Of a stretch of DNA of 22,605 nucleotides, positions 1 through 8,479 are shown one piece after another. Origin of the DNA: Burkholderiaceae bacterium (GTDB taxonomy: Bacteria > Pseudomonadota > Gammaproteobacteria > Burkholderiales > Burkholderiaceae); assembly GCA_947371415.1 (NCBI GenBank), contig CANBPJ010000014.1:1-22605 (forward strand), written 5' to 3'. Below the pieces are notes generated by a model. The model was not told the DNA's origin, made no database searches, and saw nothing but the letters and a program-made list of their open reading frames with translations. The translations under genes were made by a program, and so were the position numbers. Position 1 is the first letter of the stretch. Each line of letters opens with the position of its first letter.

Positions 1-2939
1 ATTTGTGCGGTGACTTGAATATTGCTTTCCTGCGCGTCGGATTGTTTAGGCCCTACTGTTTTATGGCTTGATTTTGTAGTGCCTAGAAAATCAACCCAGG
101 TATCCAAATTCAGCTCATTGTTTGCTACATGAAGCGCAAAACCATCTTGCGGAAGGTTGGGGCTAGCACCTACTCCTAAAGCAGCTCTCAATTTATTTTC
201 TGAATCTAAGCTGCCTAATAGGTAATACTGGTCACCCAATTTCCCTGATGCATCTGCACGTACGGCATTGGATTTGCCGCTGGCGTATGTTTTCAAGGTC
301 AGTTGTCCAAGCATGGGGGCGCCTGCTAATTTCTTGGCGGGAACGGGGGTAGAACTGGCCCAATTGCGTAAATCGAACTTCAGATTGGTTTGGCTGCCAG
401 ATTTATTAAAGTTAATTAGGCCCTCATACTTGGCTGACCCGCTCATCGCATTGATGAATGCGTGGCTAATTTGGGATTGAGGACTTTCGGCCAAATACTC
501 CTTAATTGAGTTTGCATTAATGTCGCCGCTGATAATGAAGCTGGAGTTATCCGCGGCAGATGGCGCACTTGAAATCTTTAGGGAGCCACCCAGAAAGTTT
601 GCGCTAATATTTTCAAACTCTGGATTCTTTTCGGTAATGCGTACCTTACCTTGCAGATTTTTTAGCGGAGGAATATAACCCCATTGAGCCTTATTGCCGG
701 GCAATGTTATTTTGGCATCTACGTTGGCGTCATCATTTCCAGAGAGTGGAATTTTTAATCCAAGGTCAATGTTTACTGGTCCAGTAAGCGAAAGATTTTT
801 AGCGAGATTTGGCTGTTGCACCCCAACAGGGGAGGCAATGAGGTATTCCAAGATTTCCGCTGCCTCACCATCCGCCGTGCCATTAATGAGTAAGGTAAGT
901 TGTTTGGCGCTGAGATTGGGGATCTCTGATTTGATATTGCTTAGCATCACTTTTTTAAAGCTTGCCTTGTCGATATTTACATTCAAGCTTGCCTGCTTCA
1001 TATCGATAGCGCCGCTGACATTGCTAAGTGCCTGCCAAACTCCCTGGCTTTTTGGCAATAGGGGCGCTGGCTTAAAGCTTGCCTTGGAAAAAGGCAGATG
1101 CAAGCTTAGCTCTCCAATCGTTCCGGTTGGGTATGGGGCTTGATTTGGATCGCCCTTGATGTGCAAGGAACCATTTTGAATGTCCCCAGCCTCAAAGGCT
1201 TTGCTCAGATAGAGGCGACTATCTTTATCCATCCCGACTGGGAGGTAGCGATGGGCAGTAGCTAATTTAGCTTTAACAAACTCCATGTCCAGCGTCATCT
1301 GATCGGGCAGCTTAGATGCGCCAATCAGATAACTCAGATCCAGGTTCGTAGTGATTTCAGGATTGCTTAGCTGGAGTTGCTTGGCATTGATCAGCCAGCC
1401 CCCTTTTTGCTTGGCCCAACTAATCTCACCCTTTGCGCGATCTAATTGAATCTGAGGGTCAGATAGGAAATCACTCATCTCTAGCTCAAGGCTTCTTGAG
1501 TCCAGCGTAAAGTTACCCTGCTTTTGATTACTAGTCAGATTTCCCGATAAATGAGAAACCGAGGGCATCGATTTGTTGACTCCGGTGAAGCTGATGTCGT
1601 TCAGTTTTGCGCTGATAGTGAAATCTAGCTTATTGGCAGAGAACCAATTGCCCGCTATTGGCAGGGCCGATAAAGCCGATTGACTTTCAGACCAATTAAT
1701 TTCTAAATTCTGCAGCTCTCCATCTGCCTCGGAAAGCTTAATCCATTGGTGAATTTTTTTTGGCAAAGGCAGATTAAGTGCAAAGAGCGCAATGTCTTCC
1801 ATCTGTATTTTTGGCGATGAGAAGCCGAACTCCTTGATTTCGCCACCATCTTTTGGCGGGCGCCAGCGGAAGGTAATCGGACTTAAATTTTCAAGTGGTG
1901 CAGTAGCGGGACTATCGATATTGCGCCATGCCAATGTTTTGGTGGTGATGGAGTTCAGTCCACCATCCGTATCCTGCACTAGATCCGTTTCGAGCCTGCC
2001 AAACTCAATGGGGTCCTCATCTTTATTCAGCTGCACCTTGAGGCGATCAGCTGTTAAAGCCATCTGCCCTCCATCAGCCTTGCCGCCATCCAGCCTCAGG
2101 CTTCCTTTGGAGCTGAGCTTTCCACCCAAGTCATGTAGTGGTAGCGGAATATCTTTGGTAATTTGGCTAAGATTTAAATCAGCCAGATCCCATGAAAAAG
2201 ATCCAATCCAATCCTGCCAATTGCCTGCTTGCCCGCCAAGGTGATGTACAAAGTTGGCCTGAACTTTGATGGGGTTTGGGCTCCATGGAGTTTGCGCAAT
2301 CACTTTTGCTTTGTGACTACGAATGCCATTGCTTAAATGAAGCTCTTGAATGTCAATTGAAGTTTTTAGCTTTCGGCCCTGTTGATCTTCCCAAAATATT
2401 TTGGCATTGTTAATTTGAATGTCACTCTGAGCGAGCAACCAGTTTTCGGAAGAAAAATCATTGGCTTTACTGTGAACAGGAATTCCGGCGACCGAGACCA
2501 CGCCTTTGGCATCACGTTGTGCATATAGCTGCACCTGATCAAAAGTAATCTCGTGGAAATAGGGCGCCAAATAATAGAAAGAAAGCCAGCTGAGTTGCCC
2601 GCTAATGTTTTGAATGAGTAGGGGGCTTGGCGAAGTGTTGGAGTGATTAAATCTCAAACCCGCTATGACAAAGTTTGGACGAATTCCGGTCCAAGAGACT
2701 TGTACGTCATCCATCGTGACGTTGCTGCCCAAGCGAGCGCTCATTAAGCGCTCTAGGGTGGGTTTTGATTTCTCAATCTGAGGCCATAAAACAAAACGTA
2801 CCCCAAGATGACCTAGTACAAAAATAGCCACAGTGACGCCAGCAAGAATCAGGGCACGCTTACGCCAACGACCACCAGAGCCTGGAGGACGTTTTTGAAG
2901 CACGCTCTGCAGGCGAGTCCGGATGATGTTTCGAAGCAT
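1..2939 (-). CDS. yhdP: YhdP-family AsmA-like envelope protein, C-terminus cut off by the window edge
   Basis: The minus strand is open from an ATG at 2937-2939 to the left edge (979 full codons, no in-frame stop in the codons I read through). The protein starts with a basic cytoplasmic segment (KRPPGSGGRWRKR), one transmembrane helix at about residues 29-51, then FVLWPQIEKSKPTLERLMS and a VSWTGIRPNF block. That arrangement is typical of the long YhdP/TIGR02099 proteins with DUF3971 and AsmA-like repeats. Family members are usually about 1,250-1,400 residues, so roughly the last quarter lies outside the window. In E. coli, YhdP is an inner-membrane-anchored, periplasm-spanning protein linked to phospholipid transport to the outer membrane; that role is carried over here by family. 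The gene is divergent from glnE. No Shine-Dalgarno sequence precedes the ATG. The family call is firm and the exact function less so. Confidence 0.85.
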   Translation of the reverse strand, partial: MLRNIIRTRLQSVLQKRPPGSGGRWRKRALILAGVTVAIFVLGHLGVRFVLWPQIEKSKPTLERLMSARLGSNVTMDDVQVSWTGIRPNFVIAGLRFNHSNTSPSPLLIQNISGQLSWLSFYYLAPYFHEITFDQVQLYAQRDAKGVVSVAGIPVHSKANDFSSENWLLAQSDIQINNAKIFWEDQQGRKLKTSIDIQELHLSNGIRSHKAKVIAQTPWSPNPIKVQANFVHHLGGQAGNWQDWIGSFSWDLADLNLSQITKDIPLPLHDLGGKLSSKGSLRLDGGKADGGQMALTADRLKVQLNKDEDPIEFGRLETDLVQDTDGGLNSITTKTLAWRNIDSPATAPLENLSPITFRWRPPKDGGEIKEFGFSSPKIQMEDIALFALNLPLPKKIHQWIKLSEADGELQNLEINWSESQSALSALPIAGNWFSANKLDFTISAKLNDISFTGVNKSMPSVSHLSGNLTSNQKQGNFTLDSRSLELEMSDFLSDPQIQLDRAKGEISWAKQKGGWLINAKQLQLSNPEITTNLDLSYLIGASKLPDQMTLDMEFVKAKLATAHRYLPVGMDKDSRLYLSKAFEAGDIQNGSLHIKGDPNQAPYPTGTIGELSLHLPFSKASFKPAPLLPKSQGVWQALSNVSGAIDMKQASLNVNIDKASFKKVMLSNIKSEIPNLSAKQLTLLINGTADGEAAEILEYLIASPVGVQQPNLAKNLSLTGPVNIDLGLKIPLSGNDDANVDAKITLPGNKAQWGYIPPLKNLQGKVRITEKNPEFENISANFLGGSLKISSAPSAADNSSFIISGDINANSIKEYLAESPQSQISHAFINAMSGSAKYEGLINFNKSGSQTNLKFDLRNWASSTPVPAKKLAGAPMLGQLTLKTYASGKSNAVRADASGKLGDQYYLLGSLDSENKLRAALGVGASPNLPQDGFALHVANNELNLDTWVDFLGTTKSSHKTVGPKQSDAQESNIQVTAQ

Positions 2940-2946
2940 GGACTCT

Positions 2947-2976
2947 ATTATCCGTCAGCCCTTAGGCGATCGCCAA
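2947..2976 (-). promoter_or_regulatory. Candidate sigma-70 promoter of the yhdP-like gene
   Basis: On the minus strand TTGGCG (2976-2971) is followed, after 18 nt, by GATAAT (2952-2947). The -10 ends only 7 nt before the ATG, so transcription would begin at or next to the start codon and give a leaderless or nearly leaderless mRNA. This fits the absence of a Shine-Dalgarno sequence. The -35 matches only 4 of 6 bases, so this remains a prediction. The same spot contains a 10-bp palindrome, GGCGATCGCC (2965-2974). Confidence 0.35.
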
Positions 2977-3017
2977 GCTTCTGAGGTTTTGGTCTAGAGT
3001 CAGATTAAGATGGAGAA

Positions 3018-5843
3018 ATGACAGATTTTGCCGTTCAAATTGAATTTCTCAAGCAGCATTCCAGTTATGCGCAACGCTGGCTGAATTCTCGCCCCGAATG
3101 GCTCGACTGGCTCAGCCTTCAGGGCGCTCAAACAGTCGATATTGATGGAATTAGGGGTTTATTAAGCCCTTGCCGACAAGCTCTAGCTGCACCAGAGCAG
3201 GATGAGGCTCAATTTATGGCAGATCTCAGGTTGGCTAGGCAGCGCCTTATGCTCTGGATTGCCTTCCGAGACCTCAATGGCATGGCAGGCTTAAAAGAGG
3301 TCACGCACGCCCTGAGTCATTTTGCAGAGGAAGCGGTCGCCCTATCGCTTGCCTATATTCGGGAAGATCTGCAGAGACGTTTTGGACTTCCTTGGAGCAA
3401 GGTCACTGATTCAGAGATGCCTTTGATGGTGGTGGGCATGGGCAAGCTGGGCGGTCTAGAGCTTAACCTTTCTTCCGACATCGACCTCATCTTTCTATAT
3501 GAGCACGAAGGGGAGACCCAAGGCGCACCTAAGAGCTTGTCTTATCACGAGTGGTTTATGCGCATGGGTAAGCGCTTGATCAAGTTATTGGCGGAGCATG
3601 ACGCAAATGGATTTGTCTTTCGAGTGGATATGCGCTTGCGGCCTAATGGAGATTCTGGTCCCTTGGTATGTAGCCTTGATATGCTCGAGGAATATCTAGT
3701 GGTTCAGGGTAGAGAGTGGGAGCGCTACGCTTGGATCAAAGGGAGGTTGATTTCTCCAATACCTGGCTCGCCTGCGTTTGCCTATTGCGAGCGGGAGCTG
3801 GATCAACTCATACGCCCCTTTGTATACCGACGACATTTGGACTATGGGGTCATTGCCTCTATTCGAGAATTGCACGCGCAAATACAGCATGAGGCAGATA
3901 AGCGCTCATCACATCATCACGGTCGATCAAGAGATATTAAGTTGGGCCGTGGTGGCATCCGTGAGATTGAGTTTTTAGCGCAGATGTTTCAATTAATGCG
4001 CGGTGGTACAGATCCACGCTTTCGAATTCGCCCCACTTTAGAGGTATTGGAGTTGGTAAAGCAGCAAGGTATTTTGCCTGCCCAAGAGATTGATGCATTA
4101 AAGGCTGCCTACGTATTCTTGCGACGCTTAGAGCATCGCATTCAAGTATGGGAGGATCAGCAGACGCACTATCTGCCAGAAGATGAAGGGGCACGCATCC
4201 GCTTAGCCTCCAGCATGGTTGGCCCTGATCAGATTCAAGCGCAGGCAGACTTCTTGAGTGAGCTTGACCAGCATCAAACGGCAGTTGCTCAGTATTTTGA
4301 AAAAGCATTTGTGCTTGATGATGCTGCGCGCCTAGACAACGCCTTATTGCCAGTTGGATGGGAGCCTGATGGCACAGTCTTCCCAGAGTCTGCGGCACGC
4401 TGGTTAGCTTGGGCTGATAGCTATAAACAAAGACAGTTACCTGAGAAAAGTAGATTAATTTTCAACAACTTGATTCGCAAAGCTGCGGATAGCTTGCAAG
4501 CAGATCAGTCGACTTATGTTGGCGTGGATCTGACTCTGCTGCGCTTTTTTGATTTGCTAGAAGCGATTGCGCGACGTAGCGCCTATTTATCCATTCTGTC
4601 TGAATACCCTCGGGCGCTATCGAACGTGCTGGCTTTGCTGAGTGCCTCTCAATGGGGTGCAGAATATTTAACTCGGCACCCCCATTTATTGGATTACTTG
4701 CTTAGCTCGCGCATGGAGCAGGCCCTGATTGAGCATCCAGAACAGTATTGGGAGGAGGTTAAAACTACGCTAGACATGCGTCTTGATGATGTCATGCTAG
4801 ATGGGGATGGTTCTGAGCAGGCAATGGATATTTTGCGCATTACTCATCACACCGAAACCTTTATTACTTTATTGGCAGACTTAGGAATTGGTGTTGATCA
4901 CGAACTCTCAGTGGAAAAGGTCAGCGATCATTTGTCCGCTTTGGCAGACTTAATATTGCAGACTACCTTAGAGCGTGTTTGGCCTAGTGTTGCTCAGAAA
5001 TTTGCTTTACCGGCAGATACGACTGCGCCATTTGCAGTGATTTCGTATGGCAAGCTGGGTGGGAAAGAGCTAGGATATGCCTCGGATTTAGATTTGGTAT
5101 TTTTATATCAAGCTGAAGAGCTTGATCTTGCCGCTCAAGAAATTTATGCCTTGCTCGCAAAGCGGATGATTAATTGGTTGACTGCCTATACCTCGGCTGG
5201 CAGTTTATTTGAAATTGACACGCGCCTTCGTCCCAATGGATCGGCTGGATTCCTGGTAACCAATGCGGATGCGTTTAGAAAGTATCAATTGCGCCAAGGT
5301 GACAATGCGGCCTGGGTTTGGGAGCACCAAGCACTAACGCGAGCAAGATTTTCTGCTGGGTCTAAGGAAGTTGGCGCATTCTTTGATGATGTGCGTTTTG
5401 AAGTCTTGAGTCAGAAGCGTGATGTTGACCAGCTGCGTCTCGAGATTTTAGAAATGCGTCGCAAAGTACATGCTGGACATCCCAATCCTAGCGCTGATTT
5501 TGATTTAAAGCATGATGCTGGTGGTATGGTTGATATTGAATTTATTGTCCAATTTTTAGTTTTGGCATTTTCAAATACCCACCCACAATTAATTAGCAAT
5601 CTAGGGAATATTGCCCTGCTACGTATAGCTGGGGAGGTGGGATTAATTCAGACTCAGACCGCTCAAGAAGTTGGTGATGCTTATCGTCTTCTCCGGGCGA
5701 GACAACATCGCTTGCGATTAGATGGCGCAGATAAGACGCGAGTAGATTTGGGTTTGGAGCCACAGCTGGTTGAGGCGAAGACAGTGGTGCTGGCCTTATG
5801 GCAAGAAATATTTCTTGCCCCTTCGGATATTGGAAAAGCTTAG
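3018..5843 (+). CDS. glnE: Bifunctional glutamine synthetase adenylyltransferase/adenylyl-removing enzyme
   Basis: At 941 residues this matches the size of GlnE (about 946 in E. coli). It adenylylates glutamine synthetase to inactivate it when nitrogen is plentiful and removes AMP when nitrogen is scarce, with PII signals as input. Both nucleotidyltransferase domains are visible. The N-terminal adenylyl-removing domain has GMGKLGGLELN followed by SDIDL with D154 and D156. The C-terminal adenylylating domain has SYGKLGGKELGY followed by SDLDL with D690 and D692. RLRPNG follows in both halves. The start is the only ATG available after an in-frame stop at 3006-3008. GGAG sits just 2 nt before it, which is unusually close. 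The gene is divergent from the yhdP-like gene, and its stop overlaps that of recN by 4 nt. It appears intact. Confidence 0.97.
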   Translation: MTDFAVQIEFLKQHSSYAQRWLNSRPEWLDWLSLQGAQTVDIDGIRGLLSPCRQALAAPEQDEAQFMADLRLARQRLMLWIAFRDLNGMAGLKEVTHALSHFAEEAVALSLAYIREDLQRRFGLPWSKVTDSEMPLMVVGMGKLGGLELNLSSDIDLIFLYEHEGETQGAPKSLSYHEWFMRMGKRLIKLLAEHDANGFVFRVDMRLRPNGDSGPLVCSLDMLEEYLVVQGREWERYAWIKGRLISPIPGSPAFAYCERELDQLIRPFVYRRHLDYGVIASIRELHAQIQHEADKRSSHHHGRSRDIKLGRGGIREIEFLAQMFQLMRGGTDPRFRIRPTLEVLELVKQQGILPAQEIDALKAAYVFLRRLEHRIQVWEDQQTHYLPEDEGARIRLASSMVGPDQIQAQADFLSELDQHQTAVAQYFEKAFVLDDAARLDNALLPVGWEPDGTVFPESAARWLAWADSYKQRQLPEKSRLIFNNLIRKAADSLQADQSTYVGVDLTLLRFFDLLEAIARRSAYLSILSEYPRALSNVLALLSASQWGAEYLTRHPHLLDYLLSSRMEQALIEHPEQYWEEVKTTLDMRLDDVMLDGDGSEQAMDILRITHHTETFITLLADLGIGVDHELSVEKVSDHLSALADLILQTTLERVWPSVAQKFALPADTTAPFAVISYGKLGGKELGYASDLDLVFLYQAEELDLAAQEIYALLAKRMINWLTAYTSAGSLFEIDTRLRPNGSAGFLVTNADAFRKYQLRQGDNAAWVWEHQALTRARFSAGSKEVGAFFDDVRFEVLSQKRDVDQLRLEILEMRRKVHAGHPNPSADFDLKHDAGGMVDIEFIVQFLVLAFSNTHPQLISNLGNIALLRIAGEVGLIQTQTAQEVGDAYRLLRARQHRLRLDGADKTRVDLGLEPQLVEAKTVVLALWQEIFLAPSDIGKA
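5800..5819. repeat. Perfect 20-bp palindrome inside the 3' end of glnE
   Basis: Two uninterrupted 10-bp arms (GGCAAGAAAT / ATTTCTTGCC) form a perfect palindrome. In RNA it would fold as an 8-bp stem with a 4-nt loop on either strand. It lies 21 nt before the glnE stop codon and 20 nt downstream of the recN stop, exactly where the two convergent transcripts meet. Neither side has a U-tract, so it is not a canonical intrinsic terminator. It may act as a 3'-end stability element or RNA polymerase pause in both directions, which is inference. Confidence 0.5.
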
Positions 5844-7510
5844 TTCTGCTCTAGCAGCTCTCGTGCGTGACGACGCGTAGTGTCAGTAATCGTTGCTCCA
5901 CCCAGCATGCGGGCCACTTCTTCTACTCGTTCGGATCTTCCCAGTGGGCTGACTTGCGAAAGGGTTTTATCTCCCGCCTGAGATTTGCTAACTTTTAAAT
6001 GGTGATTTCCTTGAGCAGCTACTTGTGGCAAATGGGTCACACAAAGAATTTGATGAGATTCTCCTAGTTGGCGTAACAATTTGCCAACCATCTCCGCAAC
6101 AGCGCCACCGATTCCAGCATCGACCTCATCAAATATCAGGGTTGGTGTAAATGAAGCTTTGCTAGTGATCACGCTAATAGCTAGACTGATGCGAGCAAGT
6201 TCACCACCTGAGGCTACTTTAGACAATGCACGCGGAGTGCTGCCAGCATGCCCCGCAACTAAAAATTCGATTTGCTCAAGTCCATGTGCCCCACCATCAG
6301 ATAAAGGCAGCAATGCAATTTCGAGCTGTCCGCCAGCCATGGACAAGTCTTGCATGGCGGCTGTGACTTGCTTGGCTAAGTCGACTGCGGCTTTGCTACG
6401 TTTTTGTGAGAGCTGTTTAGCAAGCTTGAGATAAGCGATTTCTTCCTGCTTCACCTTGTCTCGCAAGGCTTCAATATTTTGAGAGGCGGCGAGAGCCTCT
6501 AGACGCTCTTCAGTTGCATTAAGGAGAGCTGGTAAATCATCCGCTTCAGTACGATATTTTCTAGCGGCAGCATGGAGCGCTTGCATCCGCTCCTCAACCT
6601 CACTGAGACGCGCTGGGTCTAAATCCAATTTTTGCAAATAGCGATTGAGGCTATGAACCGCCTCATCAATCTGAATTTGTGCCGACTCTAGTGCTTGACT
6701 GATTTCGCTCAGAACGGAGTCGTGCTCTGCCAGTGCGCTCATATTTGCGCTAGCTTTGGAGAGGGTGGACTCCACTGAGTTTTCTGCATCACTTAAAACA
6801 TCGATTGCCTCTTGGCAACCGCTAATAATTTTTGCACCATTGGCCAAGCGAGCATGTTCTCCTTGAATGGCCGTCCATTCGCCTGTTTGCGGTGAGAGTT
6901 CGGTGAGCTCCTCTAGTTGCCATTCCAGGCGCTCACGTTCCCGCTCAACATCTTGACCGGCATTTTCTGCTTGTTCTAAGCGACGACGAGAATCATGCAG
7001 CGCTTTGAATAATAGAGCCACTTCACCAACCAACTCTATGTGATTAGCATGGCGATCTAACAGTTCGCGCTGTGCACCTCCTTTCAGTAGGAGTTGATGC
7101 GCATGTTGCCCATGAATATCCACCAGTTGATCGCCGGCTTCTCGCAATTGCGCTAAGGTTGCTACGCTGCCATTAATGAAGGCGCGACTGCGACCATTGT
7201 TTTCTACAGTTCTTTTGAGTAGAAGACTTTGTCCTTCATCTTCAATGGGAAAGCCAAGTTCATCAAGCCAATGATTGAAGTGGTGTATTTGCTGAGGATC
7301 AATCCGAAAGAGGGCGCTAATCTCGGCGCGGTTACAGCCTTCACGAATCTGACTGCTATCGGCGCGTTCGCCTAAAACTAGGCTGAGAGCATCTAGGAGA
7401 ATGGATTTACCAGCACCTGTCTCACCAGTGAGAACTGTAAAGCCAGATGATAAGTCTAGCTCTAGTTGGTCAACAATGACAAAGTCACGGAGCGCGAGAG
7501 TCTGAAGCAT
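5840..7510 (-). CDS. recN: DNA repair protein RecN (SMC-like ATPase)
   Basis: RecN is a cytoplasmic SMC-like ATPase acting in recombinational repair of double-strand breaks. The 556-residue product matches the family length (553 in E. coli). Walker A is GETGAGKS at residues 29-36, followed by ILLDALSLVLGERAD. A long coiled-coil region occupies roughly residues 150-380. Near the C-terminus are the ABC signature (SKVASGGELARISLAI), Walker B (TLIFDEVDAGIGG) and the H-loop region (CVTHLPQVAA). It starts 26 nt after the nadK stop, so the two are probably co-transcribed. No Shine-Dalgarno sequence and no LexA box (CTGT-N8-ACAG) are visible upstream of recN or nadK, so SOS control is not evident from the sequence. 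Its stop codon overlaps that of glnE. Confidence 0.97.
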   Translation of the reverse strand: MLQTLALRDFVIVDQLELDLSSGFTVLTGETGAGKSILLDALSLVLGERADSSQIREGCNRAEISALFRIDPQQIHHFNHWLDELGFPIEDEGQSLLLKRTVENNGRSRAFINGSVATLAQLREAGDQLVDIHGQHAHQLLLKGGAQRELLDRHANHIELVGEVALLFKALHDSRRRLEQAENAGQDVERERERLEWQLEELTELSPQTGEWTAIQGEHARLANGAKIISGCQEAIDVLSDAENSVESTLSKASANMSALAEHDSVLSEISQALESAQIQIDEAVHSLNRYLQKLDLDPARLSEVEERMQALHAAARKYRTEADDLPALLNATEERLEALAASQNIEALRDKVKQEEIAYLKLAKQLSQKRSKAAVDLAKQVTAAMQDLSMAGGQLEIALLPLSDGGAHGLEQIEFLVAGHAGSTPRALSKVASGGELARISLAISVITSKASFTPTLIFDEVDAGIGGAVAEMVGKLLRQLGESHQILCVTHLPQVAAQGNHHLKVSKSQAGDKTLSQVSPLGRSERVEEVARMLGGATITDTTRRHARELLEQN

Positions 7511-7530
7511 GTATTAGCGTACCGAATAAT

Positions 7531-7548
7531 TCGACATCAGAATGTCGA
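7531..7548 (-). other. Small hairpin spanning the nadK stop codon
   Basis: TCGACAT and ATGTCGA form a 7-bp stem with a 4-nt CAGA loop. The nadK stop codon (7537-7539) lies in the loop-proximal part, and recN starts 20 nt further on. No U-tract follows, so termination is unlikely. It could influence nadK-recN coupling or mRNA stability. A stem this short can arise by chance. Confidence 0.3.
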
Positions 7549-8442
7549 TGGATACTCATTCCAATGTAACTTCTCTCGCAAGGTTTTGTAGTCACTGTGG
7601 TCGCGAGGATGAAGTAGGGTGATTGTTTTTTCAGATTGGCGTACTTCAATTGTGTCACCCGATTGCAAATTGGTTTGGGATTGCATATCAAAGTTCACAA
7701 TTACCTCTCTGCCATCAACCACTTCAATGCTCACCACAATATCTCGCGGCAACACAATTGGGCGATTGGATAGAGAGTGTGGCGCAATCGGCGCCAATAA
7801 TATTCCAGCCACCCGAGGGTGAAGAATGGGTCCGCCAGCAGATAGGGCATAAGCCGTTGAGCCGGTAGGGGTAGACACAATTAAGCCGTCGGATCGTTGG
7901 TTATACATAAAAGAGCCGTTGACACGCACTGCGAGCTCAACCATGCCAGAAATTCCAGAACGATTTACCACGACGTCATTCAAGGCTAGGGCGCGGTTAA
8001 TGACTTTGCCATTGCGCAGCACGACAGCATCCAATAGGGTTCTGTCATCGGCTTCATATTCGCCGGCAAGAATTTGGGGAAGAACGGCTTGGACGTTTTG
8101 GATGGGAATATCGGTCATATAGCCTAGACGACCCATATTGATTCCAACTAATGGCACGTTGCTGCCGGCTAACTGACGCCCTATTCCGAGCATCGTGCCG
8201 TCGCCACCCAGAACAACTGCTACATCAATCGCCCCAGCAAATTCTTCTACCTTTTTGATTGGATAGGCAGTTAGGCTCAAATGGGAGGCGGTGGCGCTCT
8301 CCACGAAAACCTCGCAACCCTGCTTAGCTAGGAGTTCGGCGAGCTCCTTAAGGCGCTCTTGCATACCGTCAGCCTGATATTTGCCAACAAGTGCAACCCG
8401 GCTAAATGCCTTTTTGATGGAATTTTGGGATGGGCTTAACAT
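7537..8442 (-). CDS. nadK: NAD kinase
   Basis: NadK phosphorylates NAD to NADP with ATP (or polyphosphate in some bacteria) and is the only route to NADP. From ATG 8440-8442 the product is 301 residues, close to the usual 290-305. The GGDGT diacylglycerol/NAD-kinase motif is at residues 79-83 (VVLGGDGTMLG). ALNDVVVNR, the SDGLIVSTPTGSTAYALSAGGP block and the C-terminal NRPIVLP region follow. The frame stays open upstream to 8517, but that extension would run into hrcA, is not conserved-looking, and would add non-family sequence. The ATG at 8442 has no Shine-Dalgarno of its own; a strong one sits in front of a tiny out-of-frame ORF just upstream. The gene is divergent from hrcA and upstream of recN. 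Confidence 0.95.
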   Translation of the reverse strand: MLSPSQNSIKKAFSRVALVGKYQADGMQERLKELAELLAKQGCEVFVESATASHLSLTAYPIKKVEEFAGAIDVAVVLGGDGTMLGIGRQLAGSNVPLVGINMGRLGYMTDIPIQNVQAVLPQILAGEYEADDRTLLDAVVLRNGKVINRALALNDVVVNRSGISGMVELAVRVNGSFMYNQRSDGLIVSTPTGSTAYALSAGGPILHPRVAGILLAPIAPHSLSNRPIVLPRDIVVSIEVVDGREVIVNFDMQSQTNLQSGDTIEVRQSEKTITLLHPRDHSDYKTLREKLHWNEYPSTF

Positions 8443-8449
8443 ATAACGA

Positions 8450-8476
8450 TTAAACCATACGCATAAAATCCCCTCC
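8450..8476 (-). promoter_or_regulatory. Strong Shine-Dalgarno plus four-codon leader ORF before nadK
   Basis: On the minus strand GGAGG (8476-8472), followed by two more G, stands 7 nt before ATG 8464-8462. That ATG opens a mini-ORF, ATG CGT ATG GTT TAA (Met-Arg-Met-Val), ending at 8450. The nadK ATG follows after 7 nt in a different frame and has no Shine-Dalgarno. Ribosomes could load at the leader and reinitiate at nadK. Alternatively the Shine-Dalgarno is a chance feature or reflects a sequence error of one base. The element sits just upstream of the hrcA start on the opposite strand. Confidence 0.35.
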
Positions 8477-8479
8477 ACT

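Noticed and set aside
268..2244. Plus-strand open frames (70-150 codons) opposite the yhdP-like gene
   Set aside because: They lie antisense to a continuous minus-strand frame with a clear family match, lack Shine-Dalgarno sequences and have composition typical of shadow frames.
8436..8469. Sigma-70 promoter for hrcA (TTAACA with TAAAAT or CATAAA)
   Set aside because: The spacing is 20 nt or more between the candidate boxes, and no combination gives both boxes at 16-18 nt.
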